Positions 17,294 to 26,261 of a stretch of DNA of 31,186 nt are shown here, piece by piece. The notes beneath the pieces are model-generated. The model had not been told where the DNA came from. It made no database searches and was given only the letters and a program-made list of their open reading frames with translations. The stretch is from Mariaggregatimicrobium sp964498785 (GTDB lineage: Bacteria > Zhuqueibacterota > Zhuqueibacteria > Thermofontimicrobiales > Thiofontviventaceae), in the NCBI GenBank assembly GCA_964498785.1, contig CAZCJL010000077.1:1-31186 (forward strand). Reading direction: 5' to 3'. Each line of letters begins with the position of its first letter. Positions within the stretch are counted from its first letter, which is position 1. The translations under genes and the position numbers were made by a program.

Positions 17294-18478
17294 TTAGGTA
17301 TAATATAATTCTTTTTTCATAACCTGCCGGACATTTTTCCAGCCGATCACCTCCCCGGGCGACCAGTGCTGATTTTCGATGCCTCCATAAACAAGCGCCA
17401 ATTGATCTGTCGAACAACTGGTTAATTCCTGCCAGTATTTTAGTCCCTTAAAAAAATCGCTGTTAATGGTGGTGCTAGACTTTATTTCAACAGCCTTCAC
17501 CTGAGAACCGGTTTCAATCAGGCAATCAATCTCTTGACCGCTGTTGTCTCGCCAGAAATAAAGGTTTGACCGGGCGTTGGTATGCGCAAGATATTTTTTC
17601 ATTTCAGATATGATTAAAGATTCGAATATTTCGCCTTTTTAATAATGAAAATTCAATTCATCGGCAGACTGAATGTTCAACAGTGAGCATATCAGACCGG
17701 TGTCGTAAAAATATATTTTTGGCGATTTTACTAATCGCTTGTTCAGATTTTTATAGAATGGTGGCAATAGGAATAAAATAAAACTGGCTTCGAGAACTGA
17801 AATCCACGATTGAATGGTTTTGTAATTTACGCCAATTTCATTTGCAATCGCAGAGGCATTGAACAATTGCCCCACGCGTCCTGCACAGATTTTCAGAAAA
17901 GTCTGAAATTTATTTAAATCCTTTACGTTTTCAATTTGCCGGACATCCCGTTCGATGTAAGAACTAACATACCAGGGATACCAGTCCGTGGGCTGCAATT
18001 TGTGATCATGAATTCTGGGATAAGTTCCAGTGAACGCGAGCTGAACAAAATTATCATCAATTCTGTTGTAACCGGATGCGATCTCTGTTATTGAAAACGG
18101 TAGTAAATGAAATAAAGCTGCCCGACCGGCGAGCGTTTGTGAAATTTGTTCCAATAGCAAAAAGTTTTGAGAGCCGGTCAAAATGTAATTGCCTTGCTTT
18201 CCAGTTTCATCCACAATACCCTGAATATACGAGAATAAATCCGGTACTCGCTGTACTTCATCGATCACAAGACCTGTCTGATGTTGAGTCAAGAATAGTC
18301 GCGGATCGTTGATTGCACGTTCACGAATATCAGGAAATTCAAGATTGACATAATCATATTTCGGGAACAACGCCCTCACCAGTGTTGTTTTCCCTGATTG
18401 ACGCGGACCGGTGACCACAATAACCGGCATTTGTTGTACTCGAGGAAAAATTATTTCCGAGATTTCACGTTTGATCAC
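17294..18478 (-). pseudogene. AAA+ ATPase with DUF4143-type C-terminus, interrupted by one in-frame TAA
   Basis: The first 279 codons (18478 to the TAA at 17639-17641) hold Walker A GPRQSGKTT (24-32), Walker B LVIDEVQ (70-76), the sensor-like YILTGSQNF and a winged-helix segment FNASAIANEIGVNYKTIQSW. Reading on in the same frame gives KGEIFESLIISEMKKYL and then FWRDNSGQEIDCLIE and VKAVEIKSS, the restriction-endonuclease-like end of the same family. The whole is 394 residues with one stop, the usual size. The stop sits where homologues usually have a hydrophobic residue in hplRGxxFE, so a single TTA-to-TAA change explains it. The start is GTG with AGAAGGA upstream. The 3' part could restart at the ATG at 17602 (102 residues). 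The family is often mobile or toxin-linked; its role is unknown. Confidence 0.8.
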
Positions 18479-18502
18479 GGCAATATCCTTCTGTTTACTC
18501 TA

Positions 18503-18531
18503 AATATATCAAATCGTTAAATCAATGTCAA
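18503..18531 (-). promoter_or_regulatory. Sigma70-like promoter for the ATPase gene
   Basis: On the - strand TTGACA (18526-18531), 17 bases, TATATT (18503-18508) is a near-consensus promoter. It is followed by AGAAGGA and the GTG start at 18478, giving a leader of about 20 bases. The good promoter suggests the interrupted gene is still transcribed. Confidence 0.7.
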
Positions 18532-18540
18532 TCATTTTTT

Positions 18541-18573
18541 ATACAAATTAGTATTGCCATTCCTAATTTGTAT
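18541..18573. promoter_or_regulatory. 11-bp perfect inverted repeat just upstream of the -35 box
   Basis: ATACAAATTAG (18541-18551) and CTAATTTGTAT (18563-18573) flank an 11-base loop, 9 bases upstream of the TTGACA of the ATPase promoter. It could be an operator. On the + strand it is followed by GATTTTTTATAATG and so looks like a terminator, but no + strand gene ends nearby. Confidence 0.5.
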
Positions 18574-18667
18574 GATTTTTTATAATGAAAATCATTTTTA
18601 TCTGATTTCCGGGTATCAAAAAATGCTGTGATTCATTTAAAAACTGGATAGTATTCCCCTGCCAAAA

Positions 18668-20971
18668 TCAAAACTCAAAACTCATGCCGAACGATGGGAC
18701 AATCGGCATCATGTAGACGGTGCGTAATTCAATCTGACGCAAATCAGACATCGGATTTTGCAGCCGGTTGATGTGCCAGACCTGGTCGTACACATTCTTG
18801 TGGTTGTAGATATTGGTGATATCAAAATACATGTTAAATACCCGGACGCCGGATCGGTGCTCGTAATTCAGACGGATATCAAACCGGTGGTACGGCGGGA
18901 AATAATCCAGCGGCCCCTCCCCTTTCAAAAATTCATAAGGAGAAGATGCCTGGTTTAGCAAAACACCGTAACTTGAAATATGAGGCAATCCGCTGGTCAC
19001 GCGCCACAAAATATTGGCAGACAAATTTTTGCTCAATTTCACATTGCACATCGCGCTAAAACTGTGGCGGCGGTCGAAACTCATCGGCTGCCAGCGTTTG
19101 TCACGCTCATCCTGAAATTTTGAGACGCCATAGGAATAGCTGATAATTCCGCTGAGCCAGTCATTCTCTCCGGGGATTTTATGAAGATACCATTCAACGC
19201 CCCGCGAGTACCCGTTCCCGATATTGAGCGCGTTTTTATTTTCGCTGTCTTCCGGCAACAGCAAATCTGTCAACTTACGATGATAAAATTCGATTTTTGA
19301 TTCAATATTCTCCGAAAATTGATAATGAATCCCGCCGGTGAGATGGGTGGATTTTTCCGGTTCCAGCGACTCAAAATCGTTTGACATATTGATTGCCTGC
19401 GAGCGTAGAAATGACGACAGCGCGTTGGGATTTTGTGTGCACATCCCCCAGAATCCTTCGACCGCTATTTTTTCCGATAATTTATACCACACACTGACCC
19501 GCGGGTTTAATGCGGACTTTTCAAACAGGTCAGATCTATCATAACGCAAACCAAATTTGAGATGAAAATACGGCTTTAGTTTGTAAATGTCATCCATATA
19601 AAATACGAGGTAGTTTTCGTGATGATTCAACTGCATTGGCGGCGGCAGATCGCGGCGGGCAAATAAAAGTGATTGAACCGGCATCGCAAAATCAATGTCA
19701 GACCGTGAGGATGAATAGTAAAATCCGCGCGTCATCCAGATATCGTCGCTGAGTTCGTAGATCACATCTTCCCGAATGGCAATCTGGGATAGATCCGATA
19801 CCAGGTCCGCGTAAACCTCCCGCAGGTAATATTGATCTGCCGGTCGGGCGAGTACAAATTCAAATTGTTCTTCATAATATGAAATGGTTGTCCGGTGGGT
19901 CAATTTTTCTGAGGGGCTGCTCTGCCAGTTCATGCTCCTGACCAGAATTTTGGAATCTTCCGTAATATCGATTGCGCCATCCATCTGGGACATCATTTCC
20001 GTGCCTTCTTTACAAACCATCGAGTGAAATGACAATTTGTTTGTGCCGTTTATGTTGTACACAATTTTCCCGTTGAGATCATACGTATTCGGATACGTTG
20101 AATTGCTTTTCGTGAAGCGATTCGCGAGCAAGTCGTAATATGTGCGCCTGCCCGACATTAACCACGATCCTTTGCCATTTAAAATGGGCCCTTCCAGCAC
20201 AGCAGATGCATCGATCAGGTTTACAGAACCCTTGCCCGCGATGCGATGCCGGTTTCCGTCCCGTGTATCGACTTCCAGCACAGAAGACAGAAAATTTCCA
20301 AACTCTGCCGAAAACCCGCCGATATGCAAACGCACATCTTCTGTTGTATTAGGATCGAAAATGCTCAGTCCGCCGCCAAGCAACAGGCGAAAGCGATAGG
20401 GGTTCGGAATGATGACGCCGTCCATGATCACCAGATTTTGTTCCGGGCTGCCGCCGCGCACCGCAAAATAGCTGTTGTAATCGCTGGCAGGCATCGCGCT
20501 GCCAAATATTTGCACGGATCGGGCCACGTCATCCAGAGCGCCTGGAATATATTTGATGCGCCGCGGATTGATCTGCTGAAAACCAATCTGCGAGACCTCG
20601 GTCTCATATTTCATGGAAAAACGATCTGCCTGCACTTCCACTGGCGCCAGTTGCACAATTGTCGGCTGCAACTGAATAGTAATGTTTTTGTGCGCGCCGG
20701 TTTCTAACCTGATGCGTTTTTTAATTTCTGGCTGATATCCGATCCGTGTTGCCTCTATATCATAAATTCCGGGTGGAATGTGTTCGATAATAAAGCTGCC
20801 GTCCTCTGACGCAGCCCCGCCATAATTCGTCCCCTTGATAACAACATTGGAATTTGATAACGGCTGCCCGCTTACTTTATCGACGATCTTCCCCTGTAAT
20901 ACGCATGTTTCCTGTGTATAGCCAATATTTATCAGATATAGAGAAAAGAGAAATATGAAATATTTTTTCAT
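18668..20971 (-). CDS. TonB-dependent outer-membrane receptor with carboxypeptidase-regulatory-like N-domain
   Basis: 767 residues. The signal peptide ends near residue 19 (NIGYTQ). A carboxypeptidase D regulatory-like/CNA-B fold follows (about 22-105: LQGKIVDKVSGQPLSNSNVV, GGAASEDGSF, PPGIYDIEATRIGY). The plug domain is seen around 125-240 (FAVRGGSPEQNLVIMDGVII, GGFSAEFGNFLSSVLEVDTR). The rest is beta-barrel, ending in the aromatic FGMSFEF. This layout is the SusC-like/TonB type that imports oligosaccharides, peptides or metal chelates, but it is shorter than typical SusC (near 1000) and no SusD neighbour is present. It lies 27 bases after the propeller lipoprotein gene in the same direction. 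The substrate is unknown. Confidence 0.92.
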   Translation of the reverse strand: MKKYFIFLFSLYLINIGYTQETCVLQGKIVDKVSGQPLSNSNVVIKGTNYGGAASEDGSFIIEHIPPGIYDIEATRIGYQPEIKKRIRLETGAHKNITIQLQPTIVQLAPVEVQADRFSMKYETEVSQIGFQQINPRRIKYIPGALDDVARSVQIFGSAMPASDYNSYFAVRGGSPEQNLVIMDGVIIPNPYRFRLLLGGGLSIFDPNTTEDVRLHIGGFSAEFGNFLSSVLEVDTRDGNRHRIAGKGSVNLIDASAVLEGPILNGKGSWLMSGRRTYYDLLANRFTKSNSTYPNTYDLNGKIVYNINGTNKLSFHSMVCKEGTEMMSQMDGAIDITEDSKILVRSMNWQSSPSEKLTHRTTISYYEEQFEFVLARPADQYYLREVYADLVSDLSQIAIREDVIYELSDDIWMTRGFYYSSSRSDIDFAMPVQSLLFARRDLPPPMQLNHHENYLVFYMDDIYKLKPYFHLKFGLRYDRSDLFEKSALNPRVSVWYKLSEKIAVEGFWGMCTQNPNALSSFLRSQAINMSNDFESLEPEKSTHLTGGIHYQFSENIESKIEFYHRKLTDLLLPEDSENKNALNIGNGYSRGVEWYLHKIPGENDWLSGIISYSYGVSKFQDERDKRWQPMSFDRRHSFSAMCNVKLSKNLSANILWRVTSGLPHISSYGVLLNQASSPYEFLKGEGPLDYFPPYHRFDIRLNYEHRSGVRVFNMYFDITNIYNHKNVYDQVWHINRLQNPMSDLRQIELRTVYMMPIVPSFGMSFEF

Positions 20972-20998
20972 TGCACCTGTGACCGGTTTTCGATAATT

Positions 20999-22690
20999 TT
21001 AAAATTCATATAAGATCTTCTTATAATAAACAGCACCCGAACGATGTGTAAAAGTTAGTTGTGTGCCATCCGGCGACCAATTGGGAAATACGTGATTCTC
21101 GATACAGAGCGTCTTTTCCAGCGTTTCCGGATCGATGATGTAAATATGGGCGTTATTTGAATATCTGTTACTGGCGCGCACAGCCGCGATTCGGGAACCA
21201 AATACCGGATGCTCCACAGACCAGCGTGCATGGATGTAACTACCCGCTATTCCGCCCTGTTTAATAACGCTATCTTTTTCAATTTTGAATAGAAGCAAAC
21301 TATCATACGAACAACAGGCAAATTGGGTGGTATCGGGTCCCCAGCAGGGATCGAAATAATTCCGGTAATTATGAATATTTAATCGCGTGGTGTGTGTCCC
21401 ATCAATACGGAGCATATTTATGTCACCGCCACGTTCAAAGATAAACGTCGATCCGTCTTTTGATAATTCAACACTGCTCATCGACCCACTGTAAACTTTT
21501 TTTAACATCCCACCGGCGACATTCATTTTGAGTAATTCGCCGCTTGATCTGTAAAAATAAATAAATTCTCCATCCGGGGACCAGTTCGGAAAGTAATCTC
21601 TGAATTCAGTTCCGTGATACGTCAGTTGACGATCATTTGTATCACTTAATGTCACCGCATGAAGACGATAATTATACGATCTACGCGTCAGGACAACCAG
21701 CGATTTACTGTCCGGCAACCACAACGGCGGACTGACATCAGCCAGAGGAATCAATGTCATCTCGTCTTTTCGAATATCATAAACAATGGTTTCTGAATAT
21801 CTTGACATTGCCAGTTTGGAACCATCCGGCGACCAGCAGAGCGAGTATGGATCAGCTCCGTGAAAATTCAATGATAACCGGTTTATTTCACCTGTATGCA
21901 CATTGTAAACTCTTGCAACAGACCGATTGCCCAGACTTGAGATGAACGCAATTGAGTTACCATCCGGGGACCAGGCCGGTGTCATGTCATTATACTCATC
22001 CGACGTGATATCAGTAATTGTCCGGGTATTCAAGTCCAAAATAGCAATATGATAACGGGCGGAATCTCGCTTAAAACGGGTGAAGGCGATGTGCTGATTA
22101 TCCGGCGAAACAGTTGGCCAGAATAATAATCGAATGGTCGTATCCACGATGAATTTTTCAGTGGCCAATATGGATGAATTTCCACCTGATGCGGAAATCG
22201 ATTTCAGGTAGTAATTATGATCCTCATCACTGGATACATAATAAATTTTTGAACCATCTGCGGACCATACAGGGTCGGATGGCGGCGATTCCTCCTTCGT
22301 CACCTGAGTGTTTGTTTCATCCAGCAGCGAATAAACACAGAGATTCCCGCGGATAGTGGACTGATAAACGATGGAGTGGTAATCCGGTGATAGTGACATT
22401 CGCCCATAGAAATATTCCGGGATTCTGGCAAAAAGCCCTGTTTCTTCACCAGTCGCCACATCAACGGCGTATAAATTTTGAGATGCGTTTATTTTTATGA
22501 ACGCAATGCGGCTGCCATCCGGCGACCAGGCAGGACTCATGCATTCATGATACCCGGACGTAATGCAATGAATCTGGGGGTCGATAATTTCAGGAGTCAT
22601 TTCCTGAATTTTGACATCGCATGAAAGAAGCAGAAAAGTGAATAAAGACAGATAAATATTTAGTAATAAGAAAAGGAATATTCTTTTCAT
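20999..22690 (-). CDS. Lipoprotein with twelve WD40-like (PD40/TolB-type) repeats
   Basis: 563 residues. A lipoprotein signal ends in LLSC with C24 as the lipid site, followed by Asp. From about residue 45 to the end, roughly twelve repeats carry the SPDGSRIAFI core (for example PAWSPDGSRIAFI, PVWSADGSKIYYV, PAWSPDGNSIAFI, NWSPDGEFIYFY and NWSPDGTQLTFT). This is enough for two six-blade or one larger propeller, like the TolB C-domain doubled. No enzyme motif is seen. The stop is 27 bases before the TonB receptor start and the start is 42 bases after the beta-barrel gene stop, so the three are probably one operon. A surface or periplasmic partner for the receptor is inferred. No clear Shine-Dalgarno precedes its ATG. 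Confidence 0.88.
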   Translation of the reverse strand: MKRIFLFLLLNIYLSLFTFLLLSCDVKIQEMTPEIIDPQIHCITSGYHECMSPAWSPDGSRIAFIKINASQNLYAVDVATGEETGLFARIPEYFYGRMSLSPDYHSIVYQSTIRGNLCVYSLLDETNTQVTKEESPPSDPVWSADGSKIYYVSSDEDHNYYLKSISASGGNSSILATEKFIVDTTIRLLFWPTVSPDNQHIAFTRFKRDSARYHIAILDLNTRTITDITSDEYNDMTPAWSPDGNSIAFISSLGNRSVARVYNVHTGEINRLSLNFHGADPYSLCWSPDGSKLAMSRYSETIVYDIRKDEMTLIPLADVSPPLWLPDSKSLVVLTRRSYNYRLHAVTLSDTNDRQLTYHGTEFRDYFPNWSPDGEFIYFYRSSGELLKMNVAGGMLKKVYSGSMSSVELSKDGSTFIFERGGDINMLRIDGTHTTRLNIHNYRNYFDPCWGPDTTQFACCSYDSLLLFKIEKDSVIKQGGIAGSYIHARWSVEHPVFGSRIAAVRASNRYSNNAHIYIIDPETLEKTLCIENHVFPNWSPDGTQLTFTHRSGAVYYKKILYEF

Positions 22691-22732
22691 TATTGGATTG
22701 AATTTTATTTCGTTATGTTTCTGGATAACTAT

Positions 22733-23452
22733 TTAAAAATAATAATTCAAAGAAAAAATCGCGTATGAAAGTTTAAGCGAGGCATTCACCTCTAATTTCC
22801 AATCATTGCGATAGCCGTTCAAGGCGACTTCATCGAAATCGCCGGTTTGATTTTCATGGGTTGCGGTATCAAACAGCACACGGAAACCATACTCACCACC
22901 GACGCTAAAATGCGGATCGAAAAAATATTCTGCGCCCCCACCGACCGTGAAGCCCCAAAACGACAGAGCGTCATTAACCGTGTTCTTAATTTCAGAATAA
23001 TCGATGTTTGCCGTTTCCTTTTGATAGTCGATCAATTTGCCATTTTCAAATTCCGAAGTCTCCCGATAACCATCTATATCCAGATCCACCATTGGCAATC
23101 CCATAAAAAATTCGGCGAACAGGTATGGTTTGGCCAATTTTTCACCCAGAAAAATTTTTGCGCCGAGATGAGGGACAACCAGGAATGCATGTCCGGAAAA
23201 ATCAATCGAATCAAACACTCTGGTGTAAGTATCTTCAGAAACAAAATTTTCATGCAATTTCGTATGTTCGCCGTCTGCAGATAATGACAGAAAATTCGCT
23301 CCCATATATGGCATAAAACCACCCTGCTTGATACCAACATAAGCTGAATTTAAAGTTATGCCAGGTTTGACTCCAAAAACGAAGTTTGTGCTTGCATTAG
23401 AAGGATGAGTACACAGAAAAACAAAAACAAATACAAATGTGAGTTTATTCAT
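22733..23452 (-). CDS. Outer-membrane beta-barrel protein
   Basis: 239 residues with a signal peptide (MNKLTFVFVFVFLCTHPSNA, about 1-20). The mature sequence alternates Gly/aromatic strands (VKPGITLNSAYVGIKQGG, HLGAKIFLGEKLAKPYLFAEFF, FTVGGGAEYFFDPHFSVGGEYGFRV) and ends NYYF, the terminal aromatic recognised by the barrel assembly machinery. Eight-strand OMP_b-brl/OmpW-like barrels have this size. GGAG lies about nine bases upstream of the ATG. It is the first gene of the probable barrel, lipoprotein, receptor operon. It could alternatively be a small surface adhesin-type barrel. Confidence 0.8.
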   Translation of the reverse strand: MNKLTFVFVFVFLCTHPSNASTNFVFGVKPGITLNSAYVGIKQGGFMPYMGANFLSLSADGEHTKLHENFVSEDTYTRVFDSIDFSGHAFLVVPHLGAKIFLGEKLAKPYLFAEFFMGLPMVDLDIDGYRETSEFENGKLIDYQKETANIDYSEIKNTVNDALSFWGFTVGGGAEYFFDPHFSVGGEYGFRVLFDTATHENQTGDFDEVALNGYRNDWKLEVNASLKLSYAIFSLNYYF

Positions 23453-23484
23453 TTTAATTTCTCCGATTGTTTAATTTTGGTAAC

Positions 23485-23513
23485 AATGTAATAATAATTT
23501 TGATTAATGTCAA
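23485..23513 (-). promoter_or_regulatory. Sigma70-like promoter of the envelope operon
   Basis: On the - strand TTGACA (23508-23513), 17 bases, TACATT (23485-23490); the coding start is 32 bases downstream at 23452. Copies of GTAACAAT at 23480-23487 (overlapping the -10) and 23533-23540 (upstream of the -35) flank it 53 bases apart on the + strand and could be regulator sites. Confidence 0.55.
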
Positions 23514-23540
23514 CAATTTTATCATTGTAAATGTAACAAT

Positions 23541-24071
23541 CACGTAGAAATTAAAAAGCAAGTTGTTAAAGTTGATATATATTTTCAAAAATATTGTTTA
23601 TTAAACAATAAATTCAGGTACAATCAGGATAAAAAATATTTTATTTCTATGAATAAAACTGAACCTGTTATATGAAAGGGAATCGGAGATGTATCGCGCC
23701 ACCGTGCTTTCTGAATTAACGAACCTGATTGCAAGAAAGGAGAATTTATCCGGTGCACCAAAACGAAATCGTTGGCAGCGGTAAAACTATGCTTGAGGCT
23801 GTAATTTAAACTGTAACCAGAGGAGAATAAAAATTGATGGTTTTATCCTGATTAAAAACACGCTTTACGGCAGCATTCACCGCAATTTTGATTTACTACT
23901 GAAAAACGATGTGCAGATTGTTTGTGAAACGGTTTTCGAATCGAGTTACATTTGAGTGCACTCCCCGGCGTGAAACTCGCAGAAATAAAAACGGTTTATT
24001 TGCTTCAGGCAGTACCGGAGCGATGCTGTAAAATTTTGACCGGACTTTCGTAGAAAAAGGCTGTTTTTGTA
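23541..24071. other. Intergenic region with decayed coding remnants
   Basis: About 530 bases without an intact gene. + strand fragments look protein-like: 23689-23784 (31 codons, MYRATVLSELTNLIARKE...), after which a shifted frame reads IVGSGKTML, a Walker A-like string, so the pair resembles the N-terminus of an AAA+ ATPase broken by a frameshift. A 40-codon open stretch at 23833-23955 (GFILIKNTLYGSIHRNFDLL...) has no ATG and follows a stop. These are best read as remnants of old genes; the assignments are weak. Confidence 0.4.
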
Positions 24072-25139
24072 TTAATCTTTCAAATCGAATCCGAGTCCCG
24101 GTTTATTTGTCGGAAACAATGTTCCGTTTCGTAAGATAACAGCGCCACTTGTGGGATCGTCAAGCAAATCGAGATGACCATCTAAATCAGCATACATAAT
24201 ATTTGATCGCGCTAAGGCCAGGTGTAATCCGGCCGCAATTGAGATGGCTGCTTCATCCATGCATCCGATCATTGCTTCTAATTTTGCAGCCTTGGCCACA
24301 GAGTTAATGTGCATAGCTTCGGTAATACCACCGACTTTCATCAATTTAATATTGACCATATCCGCAAGATTTCGTCGTGCAAGGCGGAACACGTCGACTA
24401 GTGTTAACAAGCTTTCGTCTGCCATAATCGGAATTGAGGCGCGGCTGGTTACGCGTCCCAACAGATCGCTTTGTCCTTTTGGTGTTGGCTGTTCCAGCAA
24501 TTCGATGGGAACTTTGCGGGTGTGTTCGACGAATTTGAGCGCCTGACTAACAGTATATCCCTGATTGGCGTCAAACCGAATTTCGATATTTTTTCCGATC
24601 GCTTCACGCACTTTAAGTGTCCGTGCAATATCTGATTCCACATCAAGTCCGCCTTTCAGTTTGATACTTTTAAATCCACGGTCGACAAAATCAATGGCTC
24701 GGCGCACGGTTTCGTTTTCCGGCAGAATCCCGATGGTGACGCTCGTGCGAATCCGGTCGCGGAATCCGCCGAGTAGTTTCCATAGCGGGAGTCGCGCGTA
24801 TTTGCCCATAATATCGTATAGCGCCATATCAATGGCAGCAAGTGCGGACGGATGCTCCGCCATTTTGCTGCGCAGGCGTTCCAACAGCATCACAGGGCGC
24901 AATGGATCGGAATCTTTTATCAACGGAATAACGATGTTTTCAATTACCGATAATACATTTTCCGGCGTCTCCTTGGTGATTTCCTTGTCCGGCGCGGCGC
25001 AGCCAAAACCGTAATAATGATCATTCGTGTAAATCCTGACAAAAACATTGACAGCCTTATCGATGGTTTGATAAGCAATAGTATATGGCTCTTCTAAACG
25101 CATCGTCACCGGCCATGCTTCAATTCGGGTAATTTTCAT
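24072..25139 (-). CDS. L-Ala-D/L-Glu epimerase-like enolase-superfamily enzyme (DgcA/YkfB-like)
   Basis: 355 residues of the mandelate racemase/muconate-lactonising group. The second half has the 1,1-proton-transfer set: KxK bases K160 and K162 in IKLKGG, metal ligands D190 (FDANQGY), E216 (EQPTPKG) and D241 (ADESL), and the opposite base K265 or K268 in NIKLMKVGG. IGCMDEA and YADLDGHLDLL match dipeptide epimerases, in which the DxD pair (here D318 and D320) binds the substrate amine. Members either epimerise L-Ala-D-Glu from murein or, as DgcA, racemise N-acetyl-glutamate. The gene starts six bases after the creatininase-family gene stop and is last in its cluster. The substrate choice cannot be settled from sequence; the neighbouring DUF1611 gene favours Glu chemistry. 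Confidence 0.88.
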   Translation of the reverse strand: MKITRIEAWPVTMRLEEPYTIAYQTIDKAVNVFVRIYTNDHYYGFGCAAPDKEITKETPENVLSVIENIVIPLIKDSDPLRPVMLLERLRSKMAEHPSALAAIDMALYDIMGKYARLPLWKLLGGFRDRIRTSVTIGILPENETVRRAIDFVDRGFKSIKLKGGLDVESDIARTLKVREAIGKNIEIRFDANQGYTVSQALKFVEHTRKVPIELLEQPTPKGQSDLLGRVTSRASIPIMADESLLTLVDVFRLARRNLADMVNIKLMKVGGITEAMHINSVAKAAKLEAMIGCMDEAAISIAAGLHLALARSNIMYADLDGHLDLLDDPTSGAVILRNGTLFPTNKPGLGFDLKD

Positions 25140-25145
25140 ATACGA

Positions 25146-25931
25146 TCAATACCTTTTCTCGTAAATTTCACTAAGCGTTAATCCTTTAATATGTTCCACA
25201 AATTCAACCAGATTCCTGATCATAACGTCCCATATTTTTTTGCCTTTTTCCGGGCTCGCTTTTGTGGGATCTCCGAAAACGCCATTTGCGGAAATTTTTG
25301 CTGTACGCGCATACCATTCAACGCTTCTTTTCGAACTAAAATTGAGATAACGGCTGGAAAACTGCGGCACAAATTTTTTCATCTTTTCGCTGCGAACCAA
25401 ATGCGGGCGATTAACGAGAGCTGTACTTGTTTCGATTTCTCCGGCATGAACATCGTTCGGGGTTTCAATCATCGCATCAATATCTGAATCACTGCTTTCG
25501 CCGGAATCAACGCAGGTGAAAATATGCGCATCGCGGTTAATCATTTGTGCGGCAAATGTCAGCGCCGGACTGTTGCCGCCGTGTCCATTTATAATAACTA
25601 ATTTTTGAATACCGTTCCTGGCTGCGCTCATGCCGATGTCGTAAACAAACTGACTTAGCGTATTGTTTGAGACACTCAACGTGCCTTTGAAATCTTCATG
25701 ATGATACGATACTCCATACAATACCGGCGGTAGCACAAAAGGTTTTGGTTCGCTACATTTTTCAGCAACCTTTTTACATAAATAATCTGCATCAAACGCA
25801 TCGGTGTCAACAGGTAAATGGGGGCCATGTTGTTCAATTGCTCCGACAGGGAGCAGAGCAATATCGACTTCTTTAAGCAGCAGTTTTAGTTCGGGCCAGC
25901 TTAATTCTGCCCATAAGTAATTTGATTTCAT
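25146..25931 (-). CDS. Creatininase-family amidohydrolase
   Basis: 261 residues. Metal ligands are E33, H35 and D44 in VGAIEQHGPHLPVDTDA, H117 in NGHGGN (115-120), and E165 in DVHAGEIETS. This is the creatininase fold, a di-zinc or Mn hydrolase of cyclic or linear amides. The family includes creatininase, FAPy deformylases and the MftE peptidase of mycofactocin, so the substrate is open. It starts 330 bases after the PP-loop gene and ends six bases before the epimerase-like gene. The ATG at 25931 lacks a clear Shine-Dalgarno. Cytoplasmic: no signal peptide. Confidence 0.88.
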   Translation of the reverse strand: MKSNYLWAELSWPELKLLLKEVDIALLPVGAIEQHGPHLPVDTDAFDADYLCKKVAEKCSEPKPFVLPPVLYGVSYHHEDFKGTLSVSNNTLSQFVYDIGMSAARNGIQKLVIINGHGGNSPALTFAAQMINRDAHIFTCVDSGESSDSDIDAMIETPNDVHAGEIETSTALVNRPHLVRSEKMKKFVPQFSSRYLNFSSKRSVEWYARTAKISANGVFGDPTKASPEKGKKIWDVMIRNLVEFVEHIKGLTLSEIYEKRY

Positions 25932-26261
25932 ATAAGTTATCCAGTGATGATTAGTTAGCGTTACAATGAATCGCGTTCAGTTTTCAATTTAAACTGATCT
26001 GATTATTAAATTGCCACGCTTTTTTTTAAGCATGGAACAGATTAATCGCCACAAAATTTTGAGGAGGTTTTTATCCCCGACGATTATTTTTTTGAACTCC
26101 GCAAATTACCGTCTGCGCCATCAACGCTGGGCGTTGAAACTCCCTGTTCTTTTTGTGTGGCGATGGAAACACATTTCATATCGTTTCCCGGTTCCATCAT
26201 TTTAAGCGATGGAACCGGGATAGCACATGCAAATTCTGAAATTTTAACTTCGGCAATCTGA
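25932..26261. other. 330-bp gap within the cluster with antisense short frames and two hairpins
   Basis: The region separates the PP-loop gene and the creatininase gene. It has a 13-bp stem at 26186-26220 and a 7-bp stem at 26121-26137 (TCAACGC/GCGTTGA). Both strands hold a protein-like open stretch. On the - strand (26084-26272, TTG start overlapping the PP-loop stop) the 62 residues include SEFACAIPVPSLKMMEPG. On the + strand (about 26025-26251, no ATG/GTG/TTG start, a GAGGAGG upstream) residues include EEVFIPDDYFFELRKLPSAP. I cannot decide which, if either, is coding. It could also hold an internal promoter for the last two genes. Confidence 0.4.

Noticed and set aside
20246..20707. + strand 153-residue frame
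   Set aside because: Entirely antisense to the TonB-dependent receptor, whose motifs are clear; a shadow frame.
24565..25014. + strand 149-residue frame
   Set aside because: Antisense to the epimerase-like gene with intact catalytic residues; a shadow frame.
26011..26205. + strand 64-residue frame starting MPRFFLSMEQINRHK
   Set aside because: Low-complexity, arginine- and tryptophan-rich, no ribosome site, and it overlaps two alternative frames and the hairpin.
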